Positions 33,837 to 44,700 of a DNA stretch of 47,252 bases are shown in pieces (positions within the stretch are counted from its first letter, which is position 1; each line of letters begins with the position of its first letter). The stretch is from Schoenoplectus triqueter (lineage: Eukaryota > Streptophyta > Magnoliopsida > Poales > Cyperaceae): positions 1 through 47,252 of the forward strand of contig CAXKVV010000936.1 of NCBI GenBank assembly GCA_964058805.1. The letters run 5' to 3'. A program made the position numbers and the translations under genes. A model generated the notes under the pieces. That model worked only from the letters and a program-made list of their open reading frames with translations, did not search any database and was not told the origin of the DNA.

Positions 33837-36800
33837 TTCTGGCGTTTCTTCTTCCCGTATGAAGCCGGCGTCGATGAGTTTCTTTGTCTCTTCCACGACC
33901 TTCTCTTCGAGCTCTATTCTCATCCGCCTCGGCGCTTGTTTAATTGGCTTGAAGGTTGGATCAATTTTTAAGTAATGGACCGCCACGTTGGGATCTAATC
34001 CAGGCATCTCTTTATAACTCCAAGCGAAGCAGTCCATGTAGCTTCTAAGGAATGTCTTCAACCTATCAGCCACCTCTTCTGGCAACGACGTGCTTATGAA
34101 AGTTGGTCGTGGGTCTTCTTCCGTCCCCAAATTGATTTCAGCTAACTCATCGACCGTGTTAGGTTCCTTTTCCAGCTGCTTCAAAGCATTTTTCAGGACC
34201 GGGGTATTGTCCTCTTCTGTTTTATCATCTGGCATTTCAACAGAAGTCATGCAACAGTTCCCTTCCATACGGTACTCGTTGGGAGACCCCTCAAAACATG
34301 CTGCATTATCGCAGTCATACCCTAACCCCCGGGTATATTTTATTTTGCCATCTAGGCCCAGGACCTTGTTCTGGCCGCCATTCCAGAGTTCATCGAAGCG
34401 CTTGGCCTCGGCCTTAGATATGTCTCTCAGACATTTTGCCCTTTTTGCCAATTTATACAGCTCCTTTCCAAAGGGATGAGATGTAGCGTCACCGCTCGTT
34501 GCATTCTCCGATTCTTGTTCTATCACCCACTTTTTCCAAGTGTTGTGGTCAGGGTTCTTCAGAGACTGGGTTGAATCGCTCTGATAGAAAATTATGGCCT
34601 TGTGGATGATAGTTTTCCCTTTGATGCGCTCTACCTTTGCCGGCACAACAAAGGTCTTTAGGGTTTGAATGTGGTTCACTTCCCTTGGTATAAGGTCTTT
34701 AAAATGCCTTTCAGGAACCACAGTAATTTCTAGCGCTGCCATCTCTTCTTCTATTTCAATATTCATGACTGAGTTGGAGCGGTAGATTTCTTTGATCGGC
34801 TTACGTCTCGCAGCCTTAGGTTTACTAGGTACGGGAGTGTGCGAGATCGTATAAGCCACCCCTTTGCCCTTGTTATTCAGGTTATGCGGAGCTGGGTCTT
34901 GTTGAAAGCTCTTCGGGAGTTGGATCGTCCCATTTCTGTGCCCTTCTTCTATAAGGTCTTTGAATACCCAGCATTCTTCAATTGTATGGCCCAGTATGCG
35001 ATGATAAGGGCAGAATTCGCCTTCGCCGGCTCTTTCTATGTCTGCGGGTCTTTTACAGACGGGAAGTGTTAACCCGCTCTTTAGAGCTTGCTCAAATATC
35101 CGAGCTGTTTTATTTTTCAGGAAAGAGTATGGTTTACTCTTCTTGACCTTGAGAGTTTGCATGACGGTCGGTTGCTTAGCTTTCGTTTCTTCCCCCTTTG
35201 ATTCATCTACTATGACAATTACCCGTTTGCCGCTATCGGGTGCTTGCCTTTCGGGGGTCCCGGAACGGGGTTCGCTCGTCATTTCTTTGAGTAGCTCGGA
35301 GTTATAGATCGCGGTTTGCAGGTTTTCAATCATTATCATGATTTCATTGTGTTGCGTCTTGATATCCTGCATCACTTCCCATTGTTCAGACACCTCTCTT
35401 CTATTATTTTCAACCTGGTGTCTTATTTCATCGATCGCATTCCAGACGCGACCTTCAAAATTTTCCCGCCATGAGCGCTCGTCATTTATAGGCCTCGGCC
35501 TAACCGGGTTATCCCTTCCACTACCGGGTCCCGTGTTGATCATATATGACTCCTCACTTTCATTATCTGTTTCGGGCCCTTTATATGGCTTCTTGAGGAT
35601 GTGATAAATGATCTCTTCGTCAGACTCCTCTTCCCAGGGTTGACGATCATGGCCAGATTCTTCTCCCGAGGTGGTATTGCCCGAGTTGTTAGAATCTTCG
35701 GAGTCTTCTCCTGAAGTTGCCTCTATGATCTGAATTTGAGGGGTGTTGGCCGGCTTAAAATTGAAAATGACCTCCTCTTCAGAATCACTTGCATTGATTT
35801 CGCTCGGTTTTATTTGGGCCTTATACGCAGCCACCTGTTTAAAGCGGAAGGTTGCTTCTTCACCCGACTTTCTTCCGGGTCTTTGGGCTCGAGCACCTCG
35901 GGGTTTAATATTAAATTTGACCTCTTCTTCTTCTCCGGACGAGGTATCAAATTTAGGGCCTTTATTGAAGGGTTTCTGACCTGCTTTTGTCATTGGCCGG
36001 CTCGGCGCCACGGCGGATTTAGGCAGAAAATATTGGGCGTCGTTGAATTTAATCTCATGCACCCCGAATGGTTTGACATCTCCGTCAATTCTCTTTTGCT
36101 TACCATTCTCGATATATTTCAGGCATTGGTGCAGAGTAGAGGGTATGACCTGATTGCTGTGAAGCCACGGGCGACCCAGCAACGCCCGATAAGAGGTTTC
36201 AGCGTCAATGACATAGAATTTAGTAGGCGCTCTTAGGCTTCCACATTGCAGGTTCAGAGTTATAGCTCCCAGGGCCTTTTGGGAGTTTTGATTGAAGCCA
36301 TGAATAATCACCTTTTCATCAGATAGGTTCTTCACATCTAAGGTGATGGTCTTCAGGGTTTTGAGCGGCATGATATTGATCGAAGACCCTGCGTCGACCA
36401 AGATGCGGCCAATCTTTTGCCCTCCACAATTTCCAGTGATGTACAACGGGCGGTTGTGGTCGACGGTGCCTATTAGGAGGTCATCGTCTGTGAAATTTAT
36501 ACAGGCGGCCCGCTTGGCGGTAAATAGGGCTTCTTGCATATTTTGCTCGACAAAGTATGACTTGTACTTTTCAGGATCTTGCAAGGCCTGGATTAGCACC
36601 TCCCTTAGGTCTTGTGACATCATCAACGCATCAAATATGCTTAATAATGCTGGAATCTTACGCAGATGTGCCAACACATCATATTCTTCGCCCGTCGACC
36701 GGGTCCTTTCTGGGTTCTTGCTTGGATTCTCAGCCTCTTTACCTTTATTCAGGGCCTTATCCTTTTCTTTATCGGAATCCTTGGGAGCTTGTCTCTCGGG

Positions 36801-39800
36801 TATATAAGTCCCGGACCGGAGCACGGCTTTGCACTCTTCGTTCTTGGTCCCAGAGGTGCTTGCTTCCCCTTCGTCATTCGGGAAGAACATCTCCTCTAAT
36901 GTTGGCATACCTTCGTCGTGAGAAGAATATACCATATTGCACGAAGCACCCCAGATCTCTTCGCTTTCTTCTTTGTCTATCTCTTCATTTATATTTTCTT
37001 TCTTTTGACCTAGGGTTAGCTTCTCCCAGTCTTCTTTGGAGATGAAATGTTGAAGGGTGATCACCTCGGGACTGCCCTGCTCGTATTCTTCAATCTTGTT
37101 CTTTTTAGACTTGTTGTTTCTATGCTTCTTTCTTTTCTTAAGAACCTGGTCTTGGCTTTGGTCCACCTTATAATATATCCTGGGCTTTGGTGGGACCACT
37201 GGCGTGATGTCGTCTTTCCATTTCATGCCAGGTTCTTTCTTAAGAGCTTTAAGCATTTTAATCGATTTCTTCGATAAGTGCGTAGTCCATTGTTCTTCTT
37301 GGTCTTCGCTTGATTGGCCCGGGACTTTCTCTTCCTCATGAGAGATCGTGTTGGCCTGTTCATGTGCTGATGGGCTTTGCAAGAACCCTTTTGGTAAAGT
37401 AATTTCACCATTTTTGTACGTCTTTTCGACCCAATCTTTGAAGACCCAGCAATCTTCAATTGAGTGCCCTATTATTCTGTGGTATGGGCAAAAGTTGAGT
37501 TCGTCCGATTTATCGGCATCTTCCGGGCGTTTACTGGCCGGCAGGGTTAGGCCGTTCTTCAGTGCCCCTCTGAAGATTTGGGCAACTTTATCTTTTCTGA
37601 AGGAGTACGGTTTAGATTTCTTTTGTTTAAGGGATTCAAAACTCCGTGAACTCCCTCCTGGGTTGGGCCTGGGTCCCTTATTATAATTGTTGCCATTTGT
37701 GCCACTGCTGCCGCCTTGGGTGTCTGTGTTAGCGACCATCTTGTCTTTTAGCGAGGTGAATGCCACTTTAGTCTCGGCTCGGGCTCCTCGTTGCGGCCTA
37801 TTATTCATAAAGTTTGGCATGGTATGCGGTGACATTCTTTCCATATTGGATACCGATCTGAGCAAGTCTTTGAATGTGTTGACTTTTGTCACACCAAGAA
37901 GCATGCCCATCCACCCGTCAATGTTTTTCATGATTAGGTTGACGGCCTCATCTTCGGTTAATGTGCGGTCGCATTTGATGCTGAGGTTCCGCCATCTATT
38001 GATAAAATCTGTCATTGACTCCCCTTTCTTGGGTTTAGTACTTGCCAGATCGGCTATATTTATTTTATCAGACACCATAACAAATCGTGCCCTGAACGAG
38101 TCTGCCATCTCGTCCCAGGTCCTGATGCTGTTGTTCTCCAGCGAATAGTACCATTGGAAAGCGGTTCCCACCAAGCTTTGAGGGAATTGTCTTAACAACA
38201 GTGCGTCATTGCCGCCCGTGTTGCCGCACGAGGCTACAAAATGGGCCAGGTGTTGTTCGGGGTTCAGGTCTTTATTACCTTCCCCGGAGAAGGTCCTGAA
38301 GCGGGGGATCACATACCCTTTAGGATATTCTTCTAAGTCATATATGGCAGGGTATGGATGTCCACAGTTTTTGACGGGAGGGATAGCGTATCCACCTCCA
38401 GCTATTTGCATTTGCTGGGCAATCATGGCTTGAATCTCTTTCCGGGATATTCCCGTTGGTTCAGCCTCCACTTCTATAGTTCTATGTGGATGGGGTTTAG
38501 AATCGACAGGTTGTTTCCCCTTATGATTGTTTTTGGTACTGTGGACCCCTTCTTGACGGGAGCTACCAGCTTTGAAATTGGCGTCTTGTGATTCTTGTAA
38601 TGACTTGACCGCCTTGATTAATTCTTCGTTTTGCTTTAGCATAGTAGCGATTAGCTCCCGTTGCCTAATCAGCTCTTCGTCCCGTGCCTCGATGTGGCCT
38701 TTTAGTATTTCAATTTCATCGATAGGCATTTCGGGACGTGCTTCAACGTCATCTTCATTATTGAAGAGATCGGGGTTTTCGTTGTGGTCTTCCCCTTCCC
38801 TGCTGTTGCCCTCGGGGTTGATTCTCTTGGGGGGTCTCCCTTTTCTACCATTATTTTTATTGGTGTTGGTGACGTGAGCTTGATTAGGCGGAGACTGGTC
38901 ATCCTGGACCATATTCACCTCACCATCAGTATCCGGATCAGTATCGTAGCTTATACTGATGGTGTTAACTGAGAAGTGCTCTTCATAGCGAGCGGTTCTT
39001 CTCTTCTTCTTCGCTTGGTCAGGGGCAGTTATTTTTAAACTATTGAGTGGTATTCTCGAGCCTAATCGGCTGAATACACTCTTCTGACCCAAGCGGCTAA
39101 ACACGCTCTCGGGCGGAGCGTTGGACTTGCCGGCTTTACTGGGCTGGGCTTGAGACTGGGGTTTCGTTGGCTGGGAACCCTTTGGGACCCACACCTGCTG
39201 GATGCTAGGTGTTGCCTGTGATATAGACCTCCTCGGGTGTGGAGTGGAGACAATGGCTTGCGGCTGAGCCATGTCTTGAGATTGATTGGAGCGGGAGACG
39301 TATCGTCTCGACCTAGCGTTTCTAACGCTCTTCCTCTGTTTGAGGGCCCTGTGAGCCTTGTAGATGGCTTCTGCAGGGGCTTGAAACTTGTCCTGGCGGC
39401 GCTGAGGCCTTTGAGTTGGGCGAGGTGTGGGCTTAGGCACCTCCCATGCCTGGCGGAGCTGGCCCGTGGCCGAGTTCTTGGCCACTATGCGGAGAGCTGT
39501 GAATTTGTTGGAGACTGGGATAGCTGGCCTAGCCACCAACTGGTTTTGGTATGCATCCAGGGCCCTCTTCCTGGATGCTTGAGAGTTGCGAGCAGTCTGG
39601 GCTGCTGCCTTTGGGGCCATTTTCTTAGACGGGCGCCTTCTCCTCTTTGGGGAAGTAGTAGGAGAGGCCATTACGTTGTTGGAGATCCCCTTGGGAGTCA
39701 GGGTGATCGAGTCCTCCTCCTCGTCCTGAATAGAGATCTGGACGGTCGCGGGAGTGAAGGCGGCCACTGGAGCTGGGCCATAGACAGTCAGTTCTTGTGA

Positions 39801-39893
39801 GATGGTCCCAAAGAACATGAATAATTTGCCCTCTGGGCTCTTTGCAGGAGTGACGGTGTAGGGAGCAAGGTTGAAGTTTCCAAAGAATGCCAT
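33834..39893 (-). CDS. Retrotransposon Gag-protease polyprotein, ending at a premature TGA inside RT
   Basis: The frame has 2,019 codons from the ATG at 39893. Residues 1 to about 500 are an extension with a basic block (SPKRRRRPSKK), Pro/Gln-rich sequence and a predicted coiled coil (IEARDEELIRQRELIATML). The Gag domain follows (about 530-690, TAFQWYYSLENNS). A CX2HX4HX4C motif is at C802-C815. Protease has DAGSS at Asp1167 and ALLGRPWLH near 1236. After an acidic, repeat-like linker, a second copy of the CX2HX4HX4C module occurs at C1628-C1641. The last 60 residues are the start of RT, and the frame stops where the family has a conserved Trp. Apart from this one stop the frame is open across all of gag-pol. 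The ATG follows a pyrimidine-rich TTTTGCAG on the minus strand, which could be a splice acceptor. Confidence 0.9.
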   Translation of the reverse strand: MAFFGNFNLAPYTVTPAKSPEGKLFMFFGTISQELTVYGPAPVAAFTPATVQISIQDEEEDSITLTPKGISNNVMASPTTSPKRRRRPSKKMAPKAAAQTARNSQASRKRALDAYQNQLVARPAIPVSNKFTALRIVAKNSATGQLRQAWEVPKPTPRPTQRPQRRQDKFQAPAEAIYKAHRALKQRKSVRNARSRRYVSRSNQSQDMAQPQAIVSTPHPRRSISQATPSIQQVWVPKGSQPTKPQSQAQPSKAGKSNAPPESVFSRLGQKSVFSRLGSRIPLNSLKITAPDQAKKKRRTARYEEHFSVNTISISYDTDPDTDGEVNMVQDDQSPPNQAHVTNTNKNNGRKGRPPKRINPEGNSREGEDHNENPDLFNNEDDVEARPEMPIDEIEILKGHIEARDEELIRQRELIATMLKQNEELIKAVKSLQESQDANFKAGSSRQEGVHSTKNNHKGKQPVDSKPHPHRTIEVEAEPTGISRKEIQAMIAQQMQIAGGGYAIPPVKNCGHPYPAIYDLEEYPKGYVIPRFRTFSGEGNKDLNPEQHLAHFVASCGNTGGNDALLLRQFPQSLVGTAFQWYYSLENNSIRTWDEMADSFRARFVMVSDKINIADLASTKPKKGESMTDFINRWRNLSIKCDRTLTEDEAVNLIMKNIDGWMGMLLGVTKVNTFKDLLRSVSNMERMSPHTMPNFMNNRPQRGARAETKVAFTSLKDKMVANTDTQGGSSGTNGNNYNKGPRPNPGGSSRSFESLKQKKSKPYSFRKDKVAQIFRGALKNGLTLPASKRPEDADKSDELNFCPYHRIIGHSIEDCWVFKDWVEKTYKNGEITLPKGFLQSPSAHEQANTISHEEEKVPGQSSEDQEEQWTTHLSKKSIKMLKALKKEPGMKWKDDITPVVPPKPRIYYKVDQSQDQVLKKRKKHRNNKSKKNKIEEYEQGSPEVITLQHFISKEDWEKLTLGQKKENINEEIDKEESEEIWGASCNMVYSSHDEGMPTLEEMFFPNDEGEASTSGTKNEECKAVLRSGTYIPERQAPKDSDKEKDKALNKGKEAENPSKNPERTRSTGEEYDVLAHLRKIPALLSIFDALMMSQDLREVLIQALQDPEKYKSYFVEQNMQEALFTAKRAACINFTDDDLLIGTVDHNRPLYITGNCGGQKIGRILVDAGSSINIMPLKTLKTITLDVKNLSDEKVIIHGFNQNSQKALGAITLNLQCGSLRAPTKFYVIDAETSYRALLGRPWLHSNQVIPSTLHQCLKYIENGKQKRIDGDVKPFGVHEIKFNDAQYFLPKSAVAPSRPMTKAGQKPFNKGPKFDTSSGEEEEVKFNIKPRGARAQRPGRKSGEEATFRFKQVAAYKAQIKPSEINASDSEEEVIFNFKPANTPQIQIIEATSGEDSEDSNNSGNTTSGEESGHDRQPWEEESDEEIIYHILKKPYKGPETDNESEESYMINTGPGSGRDNPVRPRPINDERSWRENFEGRVWNAIDEIRHQVENNRREVSEQWEVMQDIKTQHNEIMIMIENLQTAIYNSELLKEMTSEPRSGTPERQAPDSGKRVIVIVDESKGEETKAKQPTVMQTLKVKKSKPYSFLKNKTARIFEQALKSGLTLPVCKRPADIERAGEGEFCPYHRILGHTIEECWVFKDLIEEGHRNGTIQLPKSFQQDPAPHNLNNKGKGVAYTISHTPVPSKPKAARRKPIKEIYRSNSVMNIEIEEEMAALEITVVPERHFKDLIPREVNHIQTLKTFVVPAKVERIKGKTIIHKAIIFYQSDSTQSLKNPDHNTWKKWVIEQESENATSGDATSHPFGKELYKLAKRAKCLRDISKAEAKRFDELWNGGQNKVLGLDGKIKYTRGLGYDCDNAACFEGSPNEYRMEGNCCMTSVEMPDDKTEEDNTPVLKNALKQLEKEPNTVDELAEINLGTEEDPRPTFISTSLPEEVADRLKTFLRSYMDCFAWSYKEMPGLDPNVAVHYLKIDPTFKPIKQAPRRMRIELEEKVVEETKKLIDAGFIREEETPE

Positions 39894-40032
39894 TTCCTGC
39901 AAAACAAAAACACTTGAAAATTATTAGTCATTTTAGCACATAGAAGACCACTTGTATCTCTTAATTATTCTATTTGCCTCTCTCTTTCAGAGATAAGAGG
40001 AGAATCTAGGTCCCACCGGGCGTGCCAGATCC
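39894..40032 (-). other. Internal leader between PBS and gag
   Basis: This 139-nt stretch holds the primer-binding site at one end and, at the other, GTTTTTGTTTTGCAG immediately before the start codon region, which looks like a 3' splice site. No matching donor was identified with confidence. Confidence 0.4.
40009..40027 (-). other. Primer-binding site (PBS)
   Basis: On the minus strand TGGCACGCCCGGTGGGACC lies 5 nt after the CA end of the 5' LTR. TGG at the start pairs with the CCA end of a tRNA. I could not assign the tRNA species from memory. Confidence 0.7.
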
Positions 40033-41713
40033 TGTGCGACCCTTTTTCGCGCGCCGCCGCACCGCCGCCGGGCGATGGGTTCTGCGGAAGAAGGACACGG
40101 AGATCCCTCCCGAGCGTGCATCTGCTGGGTGTCGGCCGATTCTGCCGTTTAGAGAGATTTGGATGCACATTCAGGGGGTTTTTAGTGATTGTGAGTTCTT
40201 GTAGATTCCGGTGGGCGCAAGCCCCCACCGTTAATTACCCTGGGCTACGAACCTCGAGGCACCTCTGGATCTTTGAAAGAGAGAAGCAAATAGTATAGTT
40301 AAAAGATGGTCAAGTGGTCGTCTAGGTTTATAAAAAGGGGTCTACGGAAGATGAACCTACAAACAGATCGGTTCAATCTATGGAAGACAAACCTACAAAC
40401 AGATCGGTTTTGTCCTATGGAGGACGAACCTACAAACAGATCGGTTCAGTCCATGCCACCTCGAGATGTAACCTTACCAACAGACCAGGTTAATCTCTTC
40501 ATAGGGGGCTTGAGGTGAGTCTACATACAGATCGACTCGACCTCCGTTGATCTAGAAGATAAACCTACAAACAGATCGGTTCAATCTTAACTAGTCAACA
40601 ACCAATCACACAAAATACAACTCGAAGCGCTGAGCCGGTTGATCTTGAGGTTGGTGAATCAGGAGAAGGGTGGATATGGCCCACGTGTTTCTTCTCACCG
40701 ATCTTCTAGATCATGAATTCGAAGCACTAAGCCGATTCATAAACCTAGGAAACACAATTGCACACAATGTCAAACCTGAAGCGCTGGGCCAGTTCAACAT
40801 TGAGGCATGTGTTAGTGAAGGAACCTACCTACAGAACGGTTCACATTCACTGTTTTGTGGATGAATCTACCTACAGACCGATTCAATCTCACAGTCTCGG
40901 GAAATGAGCCAGGAGACAAACTCATCGACGGACGAGTTCAGTCTTGCCGGCTCAAATGGTCATGAATTACTTGTTCATGACACCGAGTCATTAAGATGTC
41001 ACTTCGCTCGGACATCGTAATGTTCTTCTTCTTTAAAGTCGACATATCTCTCCATGCTGATGTCGTAGCTTTGGTCATTCTTCAGCGAGCGTCGAGATGT
41101 TCTTGTCTCAACTAATCATTCTACGTGTTGCATTACTTGTGCAAAATTACTATATTGCCCTACACCCCTTGTGTGAGCGTATTCAATCATGAGTTACTTG
41201 CTCATGGCAGCGAGTCATTAAGATGTCACCTATCTAGGACATCATAATGTTCTTCTTCCTCAGAGTCGACATACATCTCCATGTTAGTATCGTAGCTCTG
41301 GTTATTCTTCATCAAGTGTCGAGATGTTCTTGTCTCGACATGTTCCTTCATGTTACTATCAAAGCCTTATTCATCTCACGTCAAGATGTTCTTGTCTCAA
41401 CGTATCTTGTTATTCTTCATTAAGCGTCAAGATGTTCTTGTCTCGACATATCTTCTTGTATTGCTATTAAAACCTTAATCATCTCACGTCAAGATGTTCT
41501 TGTCTCAACGTATCTTTTCATATTGTCATTGCAACCTTAGTTATCCTCCGTCAAGGTGTTCTCGTCTTGACTAATCATTCTAAATGTCATATCATGTGTG
41601 CAAATATTCTTACGTGGCTCTACACTCCTTATGTGAGCATGTTTATTCATTTCTAAAATGCACAAAGTCTATTATATAATATCTTCCATTTATTATTTTT
41701 ATTATGAAGATGC

Positions 41714-41761
<48 letters not shown>

Positions 41762-44700
41762 TCTTATTACTATTATTATTTTTTATTATTATTTTTATTT
41801 CTTAAACTCTATTTATCTATGTAGAAAAATAATAGGAAAAAGGGGTAGCTATTAATTAGAGTTTTATTTATATTTTTGGGATTTTTATAATAGCTAAAGT
41901 AGTAAAATTTTATTTTTATTATTTCTAAACTCCATTTATTCTGTAGAAAATCACTTACAAAAATAATAGAAAATAAAATGGCTATGATTTCTTATTTATA
42001 TTTTCAAAATATTTATAATAGCCAAAGTAATAGAATTTTATTATTATATTCTATTATATTGAAATACTATTCAAAATTAAAAGATGGTTAGCTATACTAT
42101 TTTACTATTATTATTTTATTATTATTATTTTTTTTTATTTTTAATATCTATAATAGCTAAAAAGAAATCATTACTAATATTCTATTCTATTTATTATACT
42201 ATTCATTATATCTATCTTTATTATTTCTATTTATTATCTATAGAAAGGTATAAGATTTTTTTATTATTACTATCATTAGTTGAAAATAGCTATAAGAGAT
42301 GAAATTTATTATGTTTTTATTACAATTATTATTTTTATTTCATTTTATTCATCAAAAGTATTTTTATTGTATATTTGTATAAAAATAACAAAAGAAATAC
42401 AATTCATATTATAAAACTATATTATCATTCTTTATTATAAAAGAAAATGTATTTTACTATTTATTACCATAGTAGTATATTTTGTATATTTTGTGCTATT
42501 TATTTTTATTATTCTTCTTACAGAAAATATAATATCTATTATTATTATTATTATTTTTTTTTATCAAAGAATATAGCTAATCTCATTATCTATTATAGTA
42601 TATTACTATCATCATTATTATTTCATGGAAAATCACTTGAAAAATCACTAAAACATATCTAGTTATTATTTATGATTTTTATTTGTATTTTTGGAATTTT
42701 TATAGTATTTAAAATGGCAAGTCAAAGCTAAGTCAAACATATCAATATAGGTAATGTCTTTTGCTTTTAAATTGTTTTGTCATGATTATATTTTTAAAAC
42801 TGGAATATTATTGTATAGAAAAATAGTATGAAAAATAAGGAGACTTTAGAAACAAATTTGAGTCAATTTGGAGTTCAGGAGCATTTTCAAATCATTTATT
42901 TACCATATATAATTAATGTTCTGTTATTAATTGATTAATGGGCTTAATCTGGGCCGCCAGATCTATATCAAGATTGGCACTCATCTTTCATTTAATCCTA
43001 TTCTTATTTGGGCCGCCAGATATGTTTCAAGATTGGGTCATACTAGATGGACGGCCCAGATTTACGTTCATATCTTTTATTTAATACGGCGCCTCATCTG
43101 CGTCGTTCAGCCTCTTCAAGATTCACGCGCTTGCTTTAATATCCGTGCCACTGCGATTATCTGACTCTCCAGTCAACAATTCCTTCAAGATTCACGCTAA
43201 CGACGGCACCGGTGACTGGGGCCACCTCATTCCGATCAGGCGACAGCCTCAGCATCGTCTCATCGTGGAGAATCCATCTATAGCGCACGATTTATAATCT
43301 ATACGATGGATTGTGTGATTCACTAGCGTCGAATAGAACCAGTTGATATTATCCGGTACCGAATCTTAAATTTCAACAATTCAATCCAATTAACTGTTGT
43401 TTCCGTCAATTGAGCACTCAATTCACATCGTGTATGTATGTTAATGCATTCTAGCATGATCAAGCTCACTCAAATCAGTGTATATCTTCTCTATTCAAAA
43501 TGCACCATGGTACCACTCGGTACCGATCAAGAATTTGGTATCAATCATTACATTTCTAAGCAATTGTCCAGATTTCTTTGATCTTTAGGCTATACAACTC
43601 ATCGCCTATGCAGTATACACCAATCCAAACAATCAATTTGAATGATTATAGCATTCAAAGGTGTGATCACTGCATCGGTCTGAATCGTAGCAACAGATTT
43701 CAAGAATTCAAATCAATTAATCGATTTAAAGCTGAAATCTTGGAGCAATTGCTTAGAAACATAAAGATTGAGAGGTCAATGACCTTCGATCAATCAAATG
43801 TTGCAACAATGAACCAGGAGGTAGCTTGGCCTTCGACTGGTTTTCTGATAAACGCAATTCCAACGCTAATCACCCATATTAATCAGAAAAGAAGTGAATA
43901 ATCATCAAAGAATCCATTTAACTAGTAAGGCGACAGTGTTAGAAGTATTTTAATCAAAGAATTCAAAGAAATTCGATAGAATTCAAAGGAAATTGCAAGT
44001 AATTGAGAAACAGTACCAAATTACACTGGAATTGGTCAAAGACAGATGTAATTACAACTCAAATTCTCAATTCTTGTCAATCATACTCACCTATCCTTCT
44101 CCTCTGTGATTATATCTCCTTGAGTCGATTGATAATAGTAGAAAGGGGTGACTGTTTGCCAAGTTCTCAACACTTGTGAGATCAATTGGCTTTCTGGCTT
44201 CTCACTTGCTCTCTAAGCTTCTCAGGGATCTTGCAAATGCTCTAAGGGTCGTGTGTATGCCTCTGGTTCTTGGTTCCATCCACTGGCTAAAGGGTTTATA
44301 TAGAAATCCATTGGTTTGACCGATTTTGACCATCTCAATCCAATTGCACATGGTGTATTATACTCTTCACTCTAACTGCTTCCTTGTATGCCCTATGGTC
44401 CACTGAACCGAGTCTCCATTGCCTAGCTCATGTGCAACTGCCTAGAGGCAGTTATAAGTTCATTTTATTTGCTGATTTGCCACTATTCGGTTCCCATACT
44501 CTTGCAAGCCTCTCTAGCCCCTTCTAGATCCTTCCAGACCTCATACCATGTCTATATAAGCTGCTAGCATGCTCCCTTAACTCCATTTTACAGAATTGAT
44601 CTCAATTCACATCTTTTCTCCTATTACAAGCCATAATCAAGCTTCAATCTTTCATTCCAATTCCTTGCTTGTTTCTTCTGTCTCAAAGCTTCACCATCAT

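Noticed and set aside
30867..39800. Many plus-strand frames opposite gag-pol
   Set aside because: They are antisense shadows of a long GC-richer coding frame and have no domain of their own.
39965..40228. 87-codon minus-strand frame across the LTR/PBS junction as an upstream ORF
   Set aside because: It begins with GTG, not ATG, and overlaps the PBS. There is no sign of selection.
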